DNA of 25,453 bases from NCBI GenBank assembly GCA_964624395.1, contig CAZUWY010000022.1:1-25453 (forward strand). The letters are read 5' to 3'. Source of the stretch: UBA1046 sp964624395. GTDB lineage: Bacteria > Bacillota > Clostridia > Saccharofermentanales > DTU023. Positions within the stretch are counted from its first letter, which is position 1. Every line of letters begins with the position of its first letter. The position numbers were made by a program, and so were the translations under genes. This document shows, piece by piece, positions 16,294-23,725 of the stretch. The notes beneath the pieces were generated by a model. That model was not told where the DNA came from, did no database searches, and was given only the letters and a program-made list of their open reading frames with translations.

Positions 16294-16321
16294 TTGCGCA
16301 TTGCTAATCTTTTCGTATAAT
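16294..16321 (+). promoter_or_regulatory. Promoter candidate of the small membrane protein gene
   Basis: TATAAT at 16316-16321 is a perfect -10. The best -35 is TTGCGC at 16294-16299 with a 16-bp spacer. Transcription would start near 16328, about 21 nt before ATG 16349. This supports that ATG over the upstream in-frame TTG at 16289, which would be untranscribed. Confidence 0.5.
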
Positions 16322-16330
16322 AGCATAAGA

Positions 16331-16359
16331 AAGATAGGATTATTCTTTATGGCTGACAA
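16331..16359 (-). promoter_or_regulatory. Promoter candidate of rqcH
   Basis: On the minus strand TTGTCA (16359-16354) and TATCTT (16336-16331) are 17 bp apart. It would overlap the divergent small-gene promoter and its first codons. Confidence 0.35.
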
Positions 16360-16597
16360 AATGCAAAAATACCAAGGATTTACAGTCTACAGCGAAAAAA
16401 ATCTGCTGCAAAGGATCTGGTCAGTAGGGGTTGGACGCTTCTTTATCTCTGTCTTGTTATTCATTATTGTGATCTTGTTTAATATTTTATTCTCTTGGAA
16501 TAACGCTGCCACTTTTCTGGTAATTTTTGGGATTGAATTTCTGCTTTTGTTTATTGCCGGCTGGTTTTATTTTTTCTTCAAGCAAAAATTAATTTGA
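16349..16597 (+). CDS. Small two-helix membrane protein of unknown function
   Basis: This 82-residue protein has a polar N-terminus (about 25 residues with several Lys/Gln), a hydrophobic helix at about residues 30-48, a short polar turn (SWNNA) and a second helix at about 55-75, ending in a basic KQKLI tail. By the positive-inside rule both ends would face the cytoplasm. ATG 16349 follows AGGA by about 9 nt and lies just downstream of a good -10. The longer TTG frame starts upstream of the likely transcript start. It is divergent from rqcH and has its own terminator, so it appears monocistronic. I do not recognise the family. The hydrophobic pattern and clean expression signals argue that it is real. 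Confidence 0.65.
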   Translation: MADKMQKYQGFTVYSEKNLLQRIWSVGVGRFFISVLLFIIVILFNILFSWNNAATFLVIFGIEFLLLFIAGWFYFFFKQKLI

Positions 16598-16600
16598 GAT

Positions 16601-16637
16601 AATGGCTTATAGATATCAGCTATAGGCATTTTATTAT
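16601..16637 (+). terminator. Intrinsic terminator of the small membrane protein gene
   Basis: AATGGCTTATAG at 16601-16612 pairs with CTATAGGCATT at 16620-16630 (11 bp with one bulged G) around a 7-nt loop. TTTTATTATT follows the stem. It begins 4 nt after the stop codon of the preceding gene. Confidence 0.65.
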
Positions 16638-16643
16638 TCTTGT

Positions 16644-16672
16644 TTGCCATGCTTGAAATTTCTCTTTATTCT
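16644..16672 (+). promoter_or_regulatory. Promoter candidate of the cyclodeaminase-family gene
   Basis: TTGCCA at 16644-16649 and TATTCT at 16667-16672 are exactly 17 bp apart. The leader to ATG 16729 would be about 50 nt. Confidence 0.5.
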
Positions 16673-16728
16673 CTCAGGCAAATAGCGATAAGATGAAGTG
16701 AAAAAATAGTAGTAAAAAGGAGAGATTT

Positions 16729-17775
16729 ATGTACATTGCTAGTGAGGAACTGCAAAAGCAATTCGAGAATGAACATGAATATTACAAATCCCATCTCCAG
16801 CTTGGTGCTGAGCTCCTCTGGCTGACAAGAGAAGAGTGTATAGAGGCTGGTCCTGATGTGGCCGAGACTTTGGATCTGGTCAATCGGGCAATGATTTACC
16901 ATGGCCTGAAAGAATATGAGATGCCTGCCAAGATTGGCATTCATCCCTACCAAGATGTTTTTTACCATGCCATGCCTGCTTATGTGCCCAAAAACCTGGC
17001 CTGCGGGATGAAATGGATTGAATGCTATCCTAGAAATCCAGAGGAGTATAATCTGCCCCAGACCACGGGACTTCTTGTTATGAACGATCTTGTTACCGGC
17101 GCACCTGTTGCCGTGATGGATTCCACTTGGCTGACTGCAATGAGGACTCCAGCCGTAACAGCTCTGGCAGCCGCCAAGCTTCATCCTGAGGCCAAAACAT
17201 TTGGTATGTTTGGCTGTGGTGTTCAAGGTGTTGAGCATATGCGCTTTATTTACCAGGCGCTGAAGGAGCTGGAGAAGATTTATATCTGGGATATTATTCC
17301 TGAGCGTATGACTGAGCTGATTGAAAAGGTCAAAGACGAGGTCGATATTCCCATCATAATCGCCCAGCCAGAAGAGGTTGTCCGCAGTTCTGAAGTTTTG
17401 AGCTCTGCCACTATCTGTATACCGGGATCAATCAATTACGGTAAAAAGGAATGGGTGAGTAAGGGACAGACCATACTGCCCTGTGACCTGACAACATTTT
17501 GGGATCCGGAAATCTCAGCCATGGCGGATAAGTATATTGTTGACAGCATTGATGAGCATCAACTCTTTGATCAAATGGGTTATTTCCCGCTGGGCCTGCC
17601 TGAAGTCTACTGCGAGACCGGCGAACTCTTGGCTGATCTCAAAGAGGGGCGCAGCAATAAAGATGAGCTTATTGTCTGCAGCAATATTGGGATTGCCACC
17701 AATGATGTCTCGATGGGGCACAGCATCCTTAAAAAAGCCTTTGCCCTGGGTCTTGGCACCAAACTTAAGCTTTAG
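16729..17775 (+). CDS. Ornithine cyclodeaminase / mu-crystallin family protein
   Basis: This 348-residue protein belongs to the NAD(P)-dependent ornithine cyclodeaminase/mu-crystallin superfamily. The Rossmann-fold nucleotide motif is GCGVQG at 162-167 (preceded by KTFGMF). The substrate-site signature includes K95 in GMKWIE and R139 in TAMRTPAVTALAA, typical of the family. AAGGAGAG lies 5 nt before ATG 16729. Members act as ornithine cyclodeaminases, ketimine reductases, alanine dehydrogenases or are annotated as tyramine oxidase subunit B. The middle segment (ECYPRNPEEYNLPQTTG) and the long C-terminus with WDPEISAMADKYIVDS are not enough for me to choose. It appears monocistronic, with its own promoter, converging on the PRPP-synthetase-like pair. 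Confidence 0.85.
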   Translation: MYIASEELQKQFENEHEYYKSHLQLGAELLWLTREECIEAGPDVAETLDLVNRAMIYHGLKEYEMPAKIGIHPYQDVFYHAMPAYVPKNLACGMKWIECYPRNPEEYNLPQTTGLLVMNDLVTGAPVAVMDSTWLTAMRTPAVTALAAAKLHPEAKTFGMFGCGVQGVEHMRFIYQALKELEKIYIWDIIPERMTELIEKVKDEVDIPIIIAQPEEVVRSSEVLSSATICIPGSINYGKKEWVSKGQTILPCDLTTFWDPEISAMADKYIVDSIDEHQLFDQMGYFPLGLPEVYCETGELLADLKEGRSNKDELIVCSNIGIATNDVSMGHSILKKAFALGLGTKLKL

Positions 17776-17796
17776 TTTGAATCTATGGCAATTTGC

Positions 17797-17845
17797 AAAA
17801 TGAGCCGGCAGTCTAGCCCAGAAGCTTTCTGATCTTGACTGCCGG
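17797..17845 (-). terminator. Hairpin terminator of the PRPP-synthetase-like operon
   Basis: A perfect 9-bp inverted repeat, CCGGCAGTC at 17805-17813 and GACTGCCGG at 17837-17845, encloses the last codons of the minus-strand gene and an inner 5-bp hairpin (CAGAA/TTCTG). Read on the minus strand it is followed by CTCATTTT. The T-tract is short, so strength is uncertain. It may also impede plus-strand transcription from the convergent gene. Confidence 0.5.
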
Positions 17846-19030
17846 ATCTACTAGTGAACTAAGCGAGGCATTGTGATTGATTGCATCGATCAGAAGGGCA
17901 ACGAATTTTCCCATATTGACATCAACATACCAGGGTGCCTCAAGTAAGCTTGCTTCGCGGTGGATCAGGTTTGTGCAGAAAATACGGTCGATAAAACCCT
18001 CTTTATAAGCGCGGTCAAAAGACTTAATGCCCTCAGTGAAGAGGCCGAAGGTGGCAGCGCAAAAAATCCTGTTGGCTTTTCTTTCTTTCAGCTGCCTGGC
18101 CAGTTCAAGCATTGAATCACCCGAAGAGATCATGTCGTCAACAATCAAAACATCTTTGCCCTCAACTGCATCACCTAAAAATTCGTGGGCCATGATCGGA
18201 TTGCGACCGTTTTTAATTGTGGTGTAGTCGCGCCTTTTATAAAATGTCCCCAGCGGCACGCCCAGTACTGCGGCATAGTACATCGAACGGGAGATCGCTC
18301 CTTCGTCGGGGCTGATGATCATCAAATTGCTCCTGTCCTGGATGATTTCAGGATAAAGCCTGTTTAAGGCTTTCAGCACCTGATAGACTGAGGGTACACT
18401 CTCAAAGCCGAAAGTGGGAACGGCATTGGCCACCCTGTCATCATGGGCGTCGAAGGTGATGAGATTGGCCACACCGAGATTGCTGAGCTCCTCCAGCATA
18501 TAGGCACAGTCTAAAGACTCTCTGGCATTTCTCCTGTGCTGGCGTCCCTCATAAAGGAAGGGCATGAAGACATTTATGCGCCTGGCCTTTCCTGAACTGG
18601 CCAGGATAATTCTTTTCAGATCCTGGTAATGATCGTCCGGGCTCATGTGATTTACATGCCCGCGAATATTATAGGTGACGGAATAATTGGTAGGATCGCA
18701 GATGATAAAAAGATCGTGACCGCGGACAGTTCTTTCCACCACTGCCTTGCCTTCGCCGGAGGAGAAGCGGAAGGTGTTGACAGGTACAGTGTAGTCGCTT
18801 CTTAAAAAGCCCGGGCTGATGACGGTATCAGGTTCGCTTTCCAGGTAGGCCTGACGCCTTTCTACCAGAAAATCATTGACTATGGCAGATAATTCAACCG
18901 CACTGCGCATGGCGATAATTCCCACCGGTGCATATGCTGCCATAGGATTATTGCCGTACTGATCATATTTATAGTAGTTTGGATCGTAGGTTAAATCATC
19001 GGGGCCCTGGCTGTAGTATTCAGATATCAT
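17813..19030 (-). CDS. prs: Divergent ribose-phosphate pyrophosphokinase paralogue A
   Basis: This 405-residue protein has the PRPP synthetase fold (ATP plus ribose 5-phosphate to PRPP and AMP) but belongs to a divergent subfamily about 80-90 residues longer than the usual ~315-residue Prs. It has an N-terminal extension rich in Tyr/Asp/Asn, then SGEGKAVVERTVRGHDLFII, MSPDDHYQDLKR, YEGRQHRR, ESLDCA and TFDAHDDRVANAVP. The catalytic flexible loop keeps K265-R266-R267 (FYKRRD). The ribose-phosphate loop reads VDDMISSGDS (D298-S306) instead of the usual DDxxDTGGT, so Asp, Thr and Gly positions are changed. AAGGAGG lies 5 nt upstream of ATG 19030. It is 49 bp downstream of paralogue B and probably co-transcribed. 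Enzyme activity is plausible but not certain. Confidence 0.82.
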   Translation of the reverse strand: MISEYYSQGPDDLTYDPNYYKYDQYGNNPMAAYAPVGIIAMRSAVELSAIVNDFLVERRQAYLESEPDTVISPGFLRSDYTVPVNTFRFSSGEGKAVVERTVRGHDLFIICDPTNYSVTYNIRGHVNHMSPDDHYQDLKRIILASSGKARRINVFMPFLYEGRQHRRNARESLDCAYMLEELSNLGVANLITFDAHDDRVANAVPTFGFESVPSVYQVLKALNRLYPEIIQDRSNLMIISPDEGAISRSMYYAAVLGVPLGTFYKRRDYTTIKNGRNPIMAHEFLGDAVEGKDVLIVDDMISSGDSMLELARQLKERKANRIFCAATFGLFTEGIKSFDRAYKEGFIDRIFCTNLIHREASLLEAPWYVDVNMGKFVALLIDAINHNASLSSLVDPAVKIRKLLG

Positions 19031-19079
19031 TTGATCCTCCTTGGATGCAGTTAAAAATAATCAAACTCAAATGTTGGTT

Positions 19080-20342
19080 CTAGATGTCAAAGGCAAGCTG
19101 CCTAGGATCTGGTTCCTGCTTATGATCAGTGGCATAAAGCCTTTTATATCTCGCTTTTTGTCTTTCAGCCAGCTTTTCAATCCCATCGGCTGGAGCCAAT
19201 AGTGCCGAAAGAGAGGCGTCATGATTCAAGGCATCTACCAATGCGGCCAGATCATTGGCCATGGGCACATCATGATACCAGGGAGAAGCTGTGATCGCAG
19301 GCGATCTATAAGCCATATCCGTAGCAAACACACCATTGATGATGCCGCTGGCGTGGGCTTGACGCATATGATCAATGCCCTGAGTGAACTGGGCAAAGGA
19401 AGCAGCGCAAAATACTCTCTCAGCCCCATGAGCCTTCAGATAAGAGGCGCATTCCAGAAAGGTGAGACCTGTATCCATCAGATCATCCACCAGCAGTACG
19501 TCCATGCCTGTGACATCATCCCCTAAGAATTTTCTGACGCATTCTTCTTGGACCCGGCCGTTGACCTCGCGATAGTTACGATCTGAATAAAAGATGCCCA
19601 TCGGCACCTGCAAAGTCGAGGCGTAGAAGATGCAGCGGCTAATGCTATTTTCATCGGGACTGACGATCATGAATTTATCCGTGTGGAGATTAATATCGGG
19701 GAATTTGTCAAAGAGAGTTTTCAATATCTGCATGGAGGTGGGGAAAGTTTCAAAGTTGAAGCGGGGTACGGCATTGGCAATCCTGCCGTCATGGGCATCA
19801 AAGGTGATAAAATTGTCGATGCCAAGATTAAACAGATTATGCAGCATCTGGGCGCAGTCCAGCGATTCACGGGTGGTTCTTCGATAACGCCTGCCTTCAT
19901 AAAGATAAGGCATAATAACATTAACCCTCAGCGCCGTTGCCCTGGTTGCCTGAACCATTCTGATTAAGTCCTGGTAATGCTCATCCGGGCTCATGCTGGC
20001 GGTAGTACCGAAGCGCTGGTATTCTTTGCCGAAGTTAAGGACATCTGTAAAGATGAAGACATCATGTCCGCGCACCGAATGGTTTATGATCGCTTTACCT
20101 TCACCAGAATCGTAGCGCTCCAAATTGACATCAATCCGATATTCATCACGGATAAAACCTACGGAATTCAAGAGTTCCGGCTCGCGTTGAGCATATTTTT
20201 TACGCCGCTTCACCAGTTCATAATTTATCTGTGAAGAAAGGGTTGAATCAAGCTGCTTCGTAATCATCACGATCGGTCCGATCGGATTGAGCATAGTGTC
20301 ACTGTAAAGTTGACTGCGATAATCTTTTTGGTTGAAGCTCAT
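19080..20342 (-). CDS. prs: Divergent ribose-phosphate pyrophosphokinase paralogue B
   Basis: This 420-residue paralogue is roughly 40-45% identical by eye to its downstream neighbour, with the same landmarks: SGEGKAIINHSVRGHDVFIF, MSPDEHYQDLIR, YEGRRYRR, ESLDCA and TFDAHDGRIANAVP. Its ribose-phosphate loop is canonical, VDDLMDTGLT (D286-T294). The catalytic flexible loop reads FYSDRNY, with S253-D254-R255 where functional Prs enzymes have Lys-Arg-Arg, so the key lysine is lost. It may be a regulatory subunit, comparable in concept to mammalian PRPP-synthetase-associated proteins, or an enzyme with changed chemistry. The C-terminus is longer and basic. GGAGG lies about 9 nt before ATG 20342, behind an extended -10 promoter. 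Confidence 0.8.
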   Translation of the reverse strand: MSFNQKDYRSQLYSDTMLNPIGPIVMITKQLDSTLSSQINYELVKRRKKYAQREPELLNSVGFIRDEYRIDVNLERYDSGEGKAIINHSVRGHDVFIFTDVLNFGKEYQRFGTTASMSPDEHYQDLIRMVQATRATALRVNVIMPYLYEGRRYRRTTRESLDCAQMLHNLFNLGIDNFITFDAHDGRIANAVPRFNFETFPTSMQILKTLFDKFPDINLHTDKFMIVSPDENSISRCIFYASTLQVPMGIFYSDRNYREVNGRVQEECVRKFLGDDVTGMDVLLVDDLMDTGLTFLECASYLKAHGAERVFCAASFAQFTQGIDHMRQAHASGIINGVFATDMAYRSPAITASPWYHDVPMANDLAALVDALNHDASLSALLAPADGIEKLAERQKARYKRLYATDHKQEPDPRQLAFDI

Positions 20343-20373
20343 CTATATTATCCTCCAATTACTGGACAATTTA

Positions 20374-20402
20374 ATTATAGCAATGGCAATATGATTATCC
20401 AA
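20374..20402 (-). promoter_or_regulatory. Promoter of the PRPP-synthetase-like operon
   Basis: On the minus strand TTGGAT (20402-20397) and a perfect TATAAT (20379-20374) are 17 bp apart. TGC directly before TATAAT makes it an extended -10. The leader to ATG 20342 would be about 25 nt. Confidence 0.65.
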
Positions 20403-20451
20403 GACAACTTAAGCTAATTTTAATTTCTCTGAAAATTTAAAGGGGGGAAAG

Positions 20452-21111
20452 ATGGCAAAGATAGATAATCCAGATACAAAAAGAGAGATAAATTTTCGCA
20501 AGGCCAAACTGCTTGCCACCTGTGGAGAGATTAATCAATTTCCTCAACCTGATCTGGCCAAGGCGGAAATAGTCCTGGTTGGAAAGTCCAATGTGGGTAA
20601 GTCTACCTTGATCAATTCACTGACCGGCAGCAGAAAATTGGCCTATACGAGCAATACGCCGGGGAAAACAAGGCTGGTGATCTTTTTTGAGATTGATGAT
20701 CTGCTGCGGCTGGTTGACCTTCCGGGCTATGGCTTTGCCCAGGCGGCCCAGGCTGCACAGGAGAAATTCTCTTCTTTGGCAGATCACTATCTCTCTTCTG
20801 GGCGGCCGCTTAAAGAAATCCTTATTTTATTAGACTGCCGGCATCTGCCGGGGGAAAATGACTGGCAGATGATGGATTGGCTGGAGGCAAGTTCTTATCC
20901 CTGGACTATTGTTTTGACCAAAGCAGATAAATTGTCAAAAGCAAAGATCAACCAGCAGCAAAAGGAAATTTCTGAAAGAATAATTGCTCGCTATCCGGGC
21001 AAAGAAGGGATTAAGATTCTTTTTGTTTCGGCAGAAAAAGGCATCAAAATCAGAGAGCTAAGAAACTATCTGGCCGCCATGGTGGGAGCCAAAGCCAAGA
21101 GAACTGATTAA
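20452..21111 (+). CDS. ysxC: Ribosome biogenesis GTPase YsxC/YihA (EngB)
   Basis: This 219-residue P-loop GTPase of the TrmE-Era-EngA-EngB group is needed for late assembly of the 50S subunit. All G motifs are visible: G1 GKSNVGKS (44-51), G2 TPGKT (69-73), G3 DLPGYG (89-94), G4 TKAD (156-159) and G5 SAEKG (193-197). The N-terminal region before G1 and the length fit the family. AGGGGGG at 20441-20447 precedes ATG 20452 by 4 nt. It is divergent from the PRPP-synthetase-like operon. I did not find a convincing plus-strand promoter in the 109-bp gap. In many Firmicutes it follows clpX/lon, which is not the case here. Confidence 0.95.
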   Translation: MAKIDNPDTKREINFRKAKLLATCGEINQFPQPDLAKAEIVLVGKSNVGKSTLINSLTGSRKLAYTSNTPGKTRLVIFFEIDDLLRLVDLPGYGFAQAAQAAQEKFSSLADHYLSSGRPLKEILILLDCRHLPGENDWQMMDWLEASSYPWTIVLTKADKLSKAKINQQQKEISERIIARYPGKEGIKILFVSAEKGIKIRELRNYLAAMVGAKAKRTD

Positions 21112-21217
21112 AGTAATCCTTAAAATCTCTAAAAAATTGCAGGCCGCTGCAGTGTTTTGCCTGGCAAAGATAAGTTAAATTGCCAATTGGCTTTTTTCAA
21201 TCTGACAAAATATATTC

Positions 21218-23725
21218 ATGTCAAAGAGATCCACTGGGGAAAAGACTAGCAGCAAAACGGTCAGGCCATTGGCTTTGCTCTTTAGTTTCGCCCTTAGCTT
21301 CATTGTCAGCTTAACCCTAGAAAAATACTCATATCCATTGCTGCTGTTGTCCCTGGCTCTTTTCAGCTTGATAGCTGTCAGCAGAGGTTTATCTTACTCT
21401 TTTTTGCTCTGGGGCATAGTGCTTGTTCTTTTGATTTCCTGGCCTGTTTTTCGTGAATTTATTTTAGAAAAAGATAAGGTATTAGATTATGCCACGACCG
21501 GGCAAGCCTTTCAGGCTGAAATAGTTACGGCGGCAAAAACTGGTAAATATGGCCGGGGAGAAGCAGTGGCAAGGCTTGAAAACGGCCCCCTGCTTGCTGT
21601 CAGAGGCGATGCCTCATATCTGCAGGCGGGAAATGTAATCCGCTTGACAGAAAGACTTACTCTACCTGCGGGACAGAGAAATCCCGGCGGTTTTGACCGC
21701 AGAGAGCAGCTGCAGAGCCAGGGAATTTTTCTTGAAGGCAAATTGAGCAGAGCTCCTGAGATCCTTTGGCAAAAGAAAAATATTTTCACCGTCTGGCAAA
21801 ATTTCACGGTAGAACTGCAAAATATGGCCAGAGAATTTTTCCAGCGAAATCTCAGTAGCGATACAGCTGGCATGGTGGCTGCCATCTGCCTTGGCAGAAC
21901 TGAGGATATTTCCGCAGCTGAAAGTTATGAATTCAAGGAAAGTGGCCTGATCCATCTTCTCTCTGTTTCCGGCACGCACCTGGGCTTTTTGCTCCTGCCC
22001 GTCAACAAAATAAAGGGTTTGAATAAAAAGCTCCAGGATGGTCTGATCTTCTTTTTGCTCTTTTTCTTCGGACTGGTAACGGGTTGGCGAACAGGTGTGA
22101 GCCGGGCTATATCAATGTTATTTGTGCGTAAATATGCGAATTACAAAGCCTTGGCCGTAGACGGGATTTCTCTTTTATCTTTTGCCGGCCTTGTTTTACT
22201 CTTCGATCCTTTTCGTGTTTTGCAAAAAGGCTACTGGCTCAGCCTGACTGCAACGGCTGGCATAATATTTGGGCAAAGATTTTTTCAGGACTGGCTGCAG
22301 TTAAGCGGCAGGATTGAGGAGGGAAAGCTTGAGGAGTTAAGGCAGACGCAAGGTTTTTTGGAAAAAATTAAAAGGAAAGCTTATCTAGCAATGAGAAAGT
22401 TTTACAGCGTTGTGGGCAAAAGCCTGATCATAAGCTTCACTGCACAGCTGGGCTGTCTTTTGCCTTTGTTTTTCTGGCAAAACGGGCTCAACCCTAAAGC
22501 GATCGCTGTTAATTTGCTGGCCGGTATACCAGCTGCCCTGGTCACAGTTATAGGTCTTACGGCTCTGCTTGTCCTTTGGCCTTTGAATTTTCTTTTGCCT
22601 ATGTTGGCCAGACCTATTGTTAGTTTATTTCAGCTCTTGATTGAATTGCCGGTGAGCTGGCTTAAACTCCTTGCCAGCAGCAGTGCAGGTGCTGGTGGAG
22701 CCTTTACGGGCAGCGGGGAAATATCTTGGCAGTTAAAAATTATCCTTTTGCTTTTAAGCTTCTATTTCTCCTTGGCTCCCTTTAGGTTTCGCTTCATTCT
22801 CTTTTTGCAAAAGGGTGCTGCTTTTTTACTTTTGCCGTTCATTATTTCTTCTTTGCTAACAAAACCTCTAGCGCTGGCAGATGAGATCTGGTTTCTTGAT
22901 GTGGGGCAGGGGGATGCCTGTTTGATACAGGCTGGAAACAAGGTGATTCTAATTGATGGCGGGGAAAGAGATCAGGGCTATTTTACAATTTTGCCCTTTA
23001 TGCGCTGGCAGGGAATAAAAGGAATTGATCTGGCCCTTGTCACACACGGGCACAGCGACCATTGCGGCGGGATTATGGATTTACTGGAGCAGGGGATGAT
23101 TAAAAGCTTAATCCTGCCTAAAATTTCACTGTCTGAAGACCTGCCTGAGAATGATTATTTACAGCAGGACCTAAGTGCGGAACTGATCCAAATTGCTGCT
23201 GCTAAAAATGTGCCGGTCAGTTATTTCGCCAGAGGTGATTATTACAGTCTGGGCAGCGATTTATTGGAATTGGAATTTCTGGCGCCGTCCAGAGATTGGG
23301 AGGTGAAATTAGAAAAATATCTGTCGCCTGATCCTAATAGAGATTCATTGATTGTCAGGTTGAACTTCAGAGGCCTGAGGATTTTGATGACGGCAGATGC
23401 AACTGAGGAAATAGAGGAATATCTGGTTAAAGCAAACCAGGGAGAACTAAAGACAGATATCTTAAAAGTTGCCCATCACGGCTCTAAATTTGCCAGCGGC
23501 GAGAGTTTTCTAGCAGAGACTCAAGCCTTTCTGGCAGTAATTTCCGTTGGGGAAAACCGCTTTGGCCATCCTGCGCAAGAAACCTTAGCCAGACTTAAAA
23601 ACTCGGGCTGCAGTGAGATCTGGCGCACGGATGAAAGAGGCGCGATTAGATTGCAAGCGCTGAACAAAAAGGTTAGGATGAGCACATGGCTGGCTGGTGA
23701 GGAAAAATGGATTATACAGAACTGA
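21218..23725 (+). CDS. comEC: ComEC/Rec2 family competence protein
   Basis: This 835-residue polytopic membrane protein matches ComEC, the inner-membrane channel for uptake of single-stranded DNA during transformation. In order it has N-terminal helices (about 20-85), a DUF4131-type OB region ending NPGGFDRREQLQSQGIF, the Competence domain (GLIHLLSVSGTHLGFLLLP onward, several helices to about 550) and a C-terminal metallo-beta-lactamase domain with FLDVGQGD, HGHSDH at 610-615 and VAHHGSK. It is full length and intact. ATG 21218 has no clear ribosome binding site, and a TATATT at 21211-21216 sits directly before it, so the start is uncertain. No comEA lies upstream. It overlaps holA by 19 bp. 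Confidence 0.92.
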   Translation: MSKRSTGEKTSSKTVRPLALLFSFALSFIVSLTLEKYSYPLLLLSLALFSLIAVSRGLSYSFLLWGIVLVLLISWPVFREFILEKDKVLDYATTGQAFQAEIVTAAKTGKYGRGEAVARLENGPLLAVRGDASYLQAGNVIRLTERLTLPAGQRNPGGFDRREQLQSQGIFLEGKLSRAPEILWQKKNIFTVWQNFTVELQNMAREFFQRNLSSDTAGMVAAICLGRTEDISAAESYEFKESGLIHLLSVSGTHLGFLLLPVNKIKGLNKKLQDGLIFFLLFFFGLVTGWRTGVSRAISMLFVRKYANYKALAVDGISLLSFAGLVLLFDPFRVLQKGYWLSLTATAGIIFGQRFFQDWLQLSGRIEEGKLEELRQTQGFLEKIKRKAYLAMRKFYSVVGKSLIISFTAQLGCLLPLFFWQNGLNPKAIAVNLLAGIPAALVTVIGLTALLVLWPLNFLLPMLARPIVSLFQLLIELPVSWLKLLASSSAGAGGAFTGSGEISWQLKIILLLLSFYFSLAPFRFRFILFLQKGAAFLLLPFIISSLLTKPLALADEIWFLDVGQGDACLIQAGNKVILIDGGERDQGYFTILPFMRWQGIKGIDLALVTHGHSDHCGGIMDLLEQGMIKSLILPKISLSEDLPENDYLQQDLSAELIQIAAAKNVPVSYFARGDYYSLGSDLLELEFLAPSRDWEVKLEKYLSPDPNRDSLIVRLNFRGLRILMTADATEEIEEYLVKANQGELKTDILKVAHHGSKFASGESFLAETQAFLAVISVGENRFGHPAQETLARLKNSGCSEIWRTDERGAIRLQALNKKVRMSTWLAGEEKWIIQN

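Noticed and set aside
21180..21197. Palindrome GCCAATTGGC followed by TTTTTT as a terminator of ysxC
   Set aside because: A realistic stem is only 3 bp with a 4-nt loop, so stability would be very low despite the T-run.
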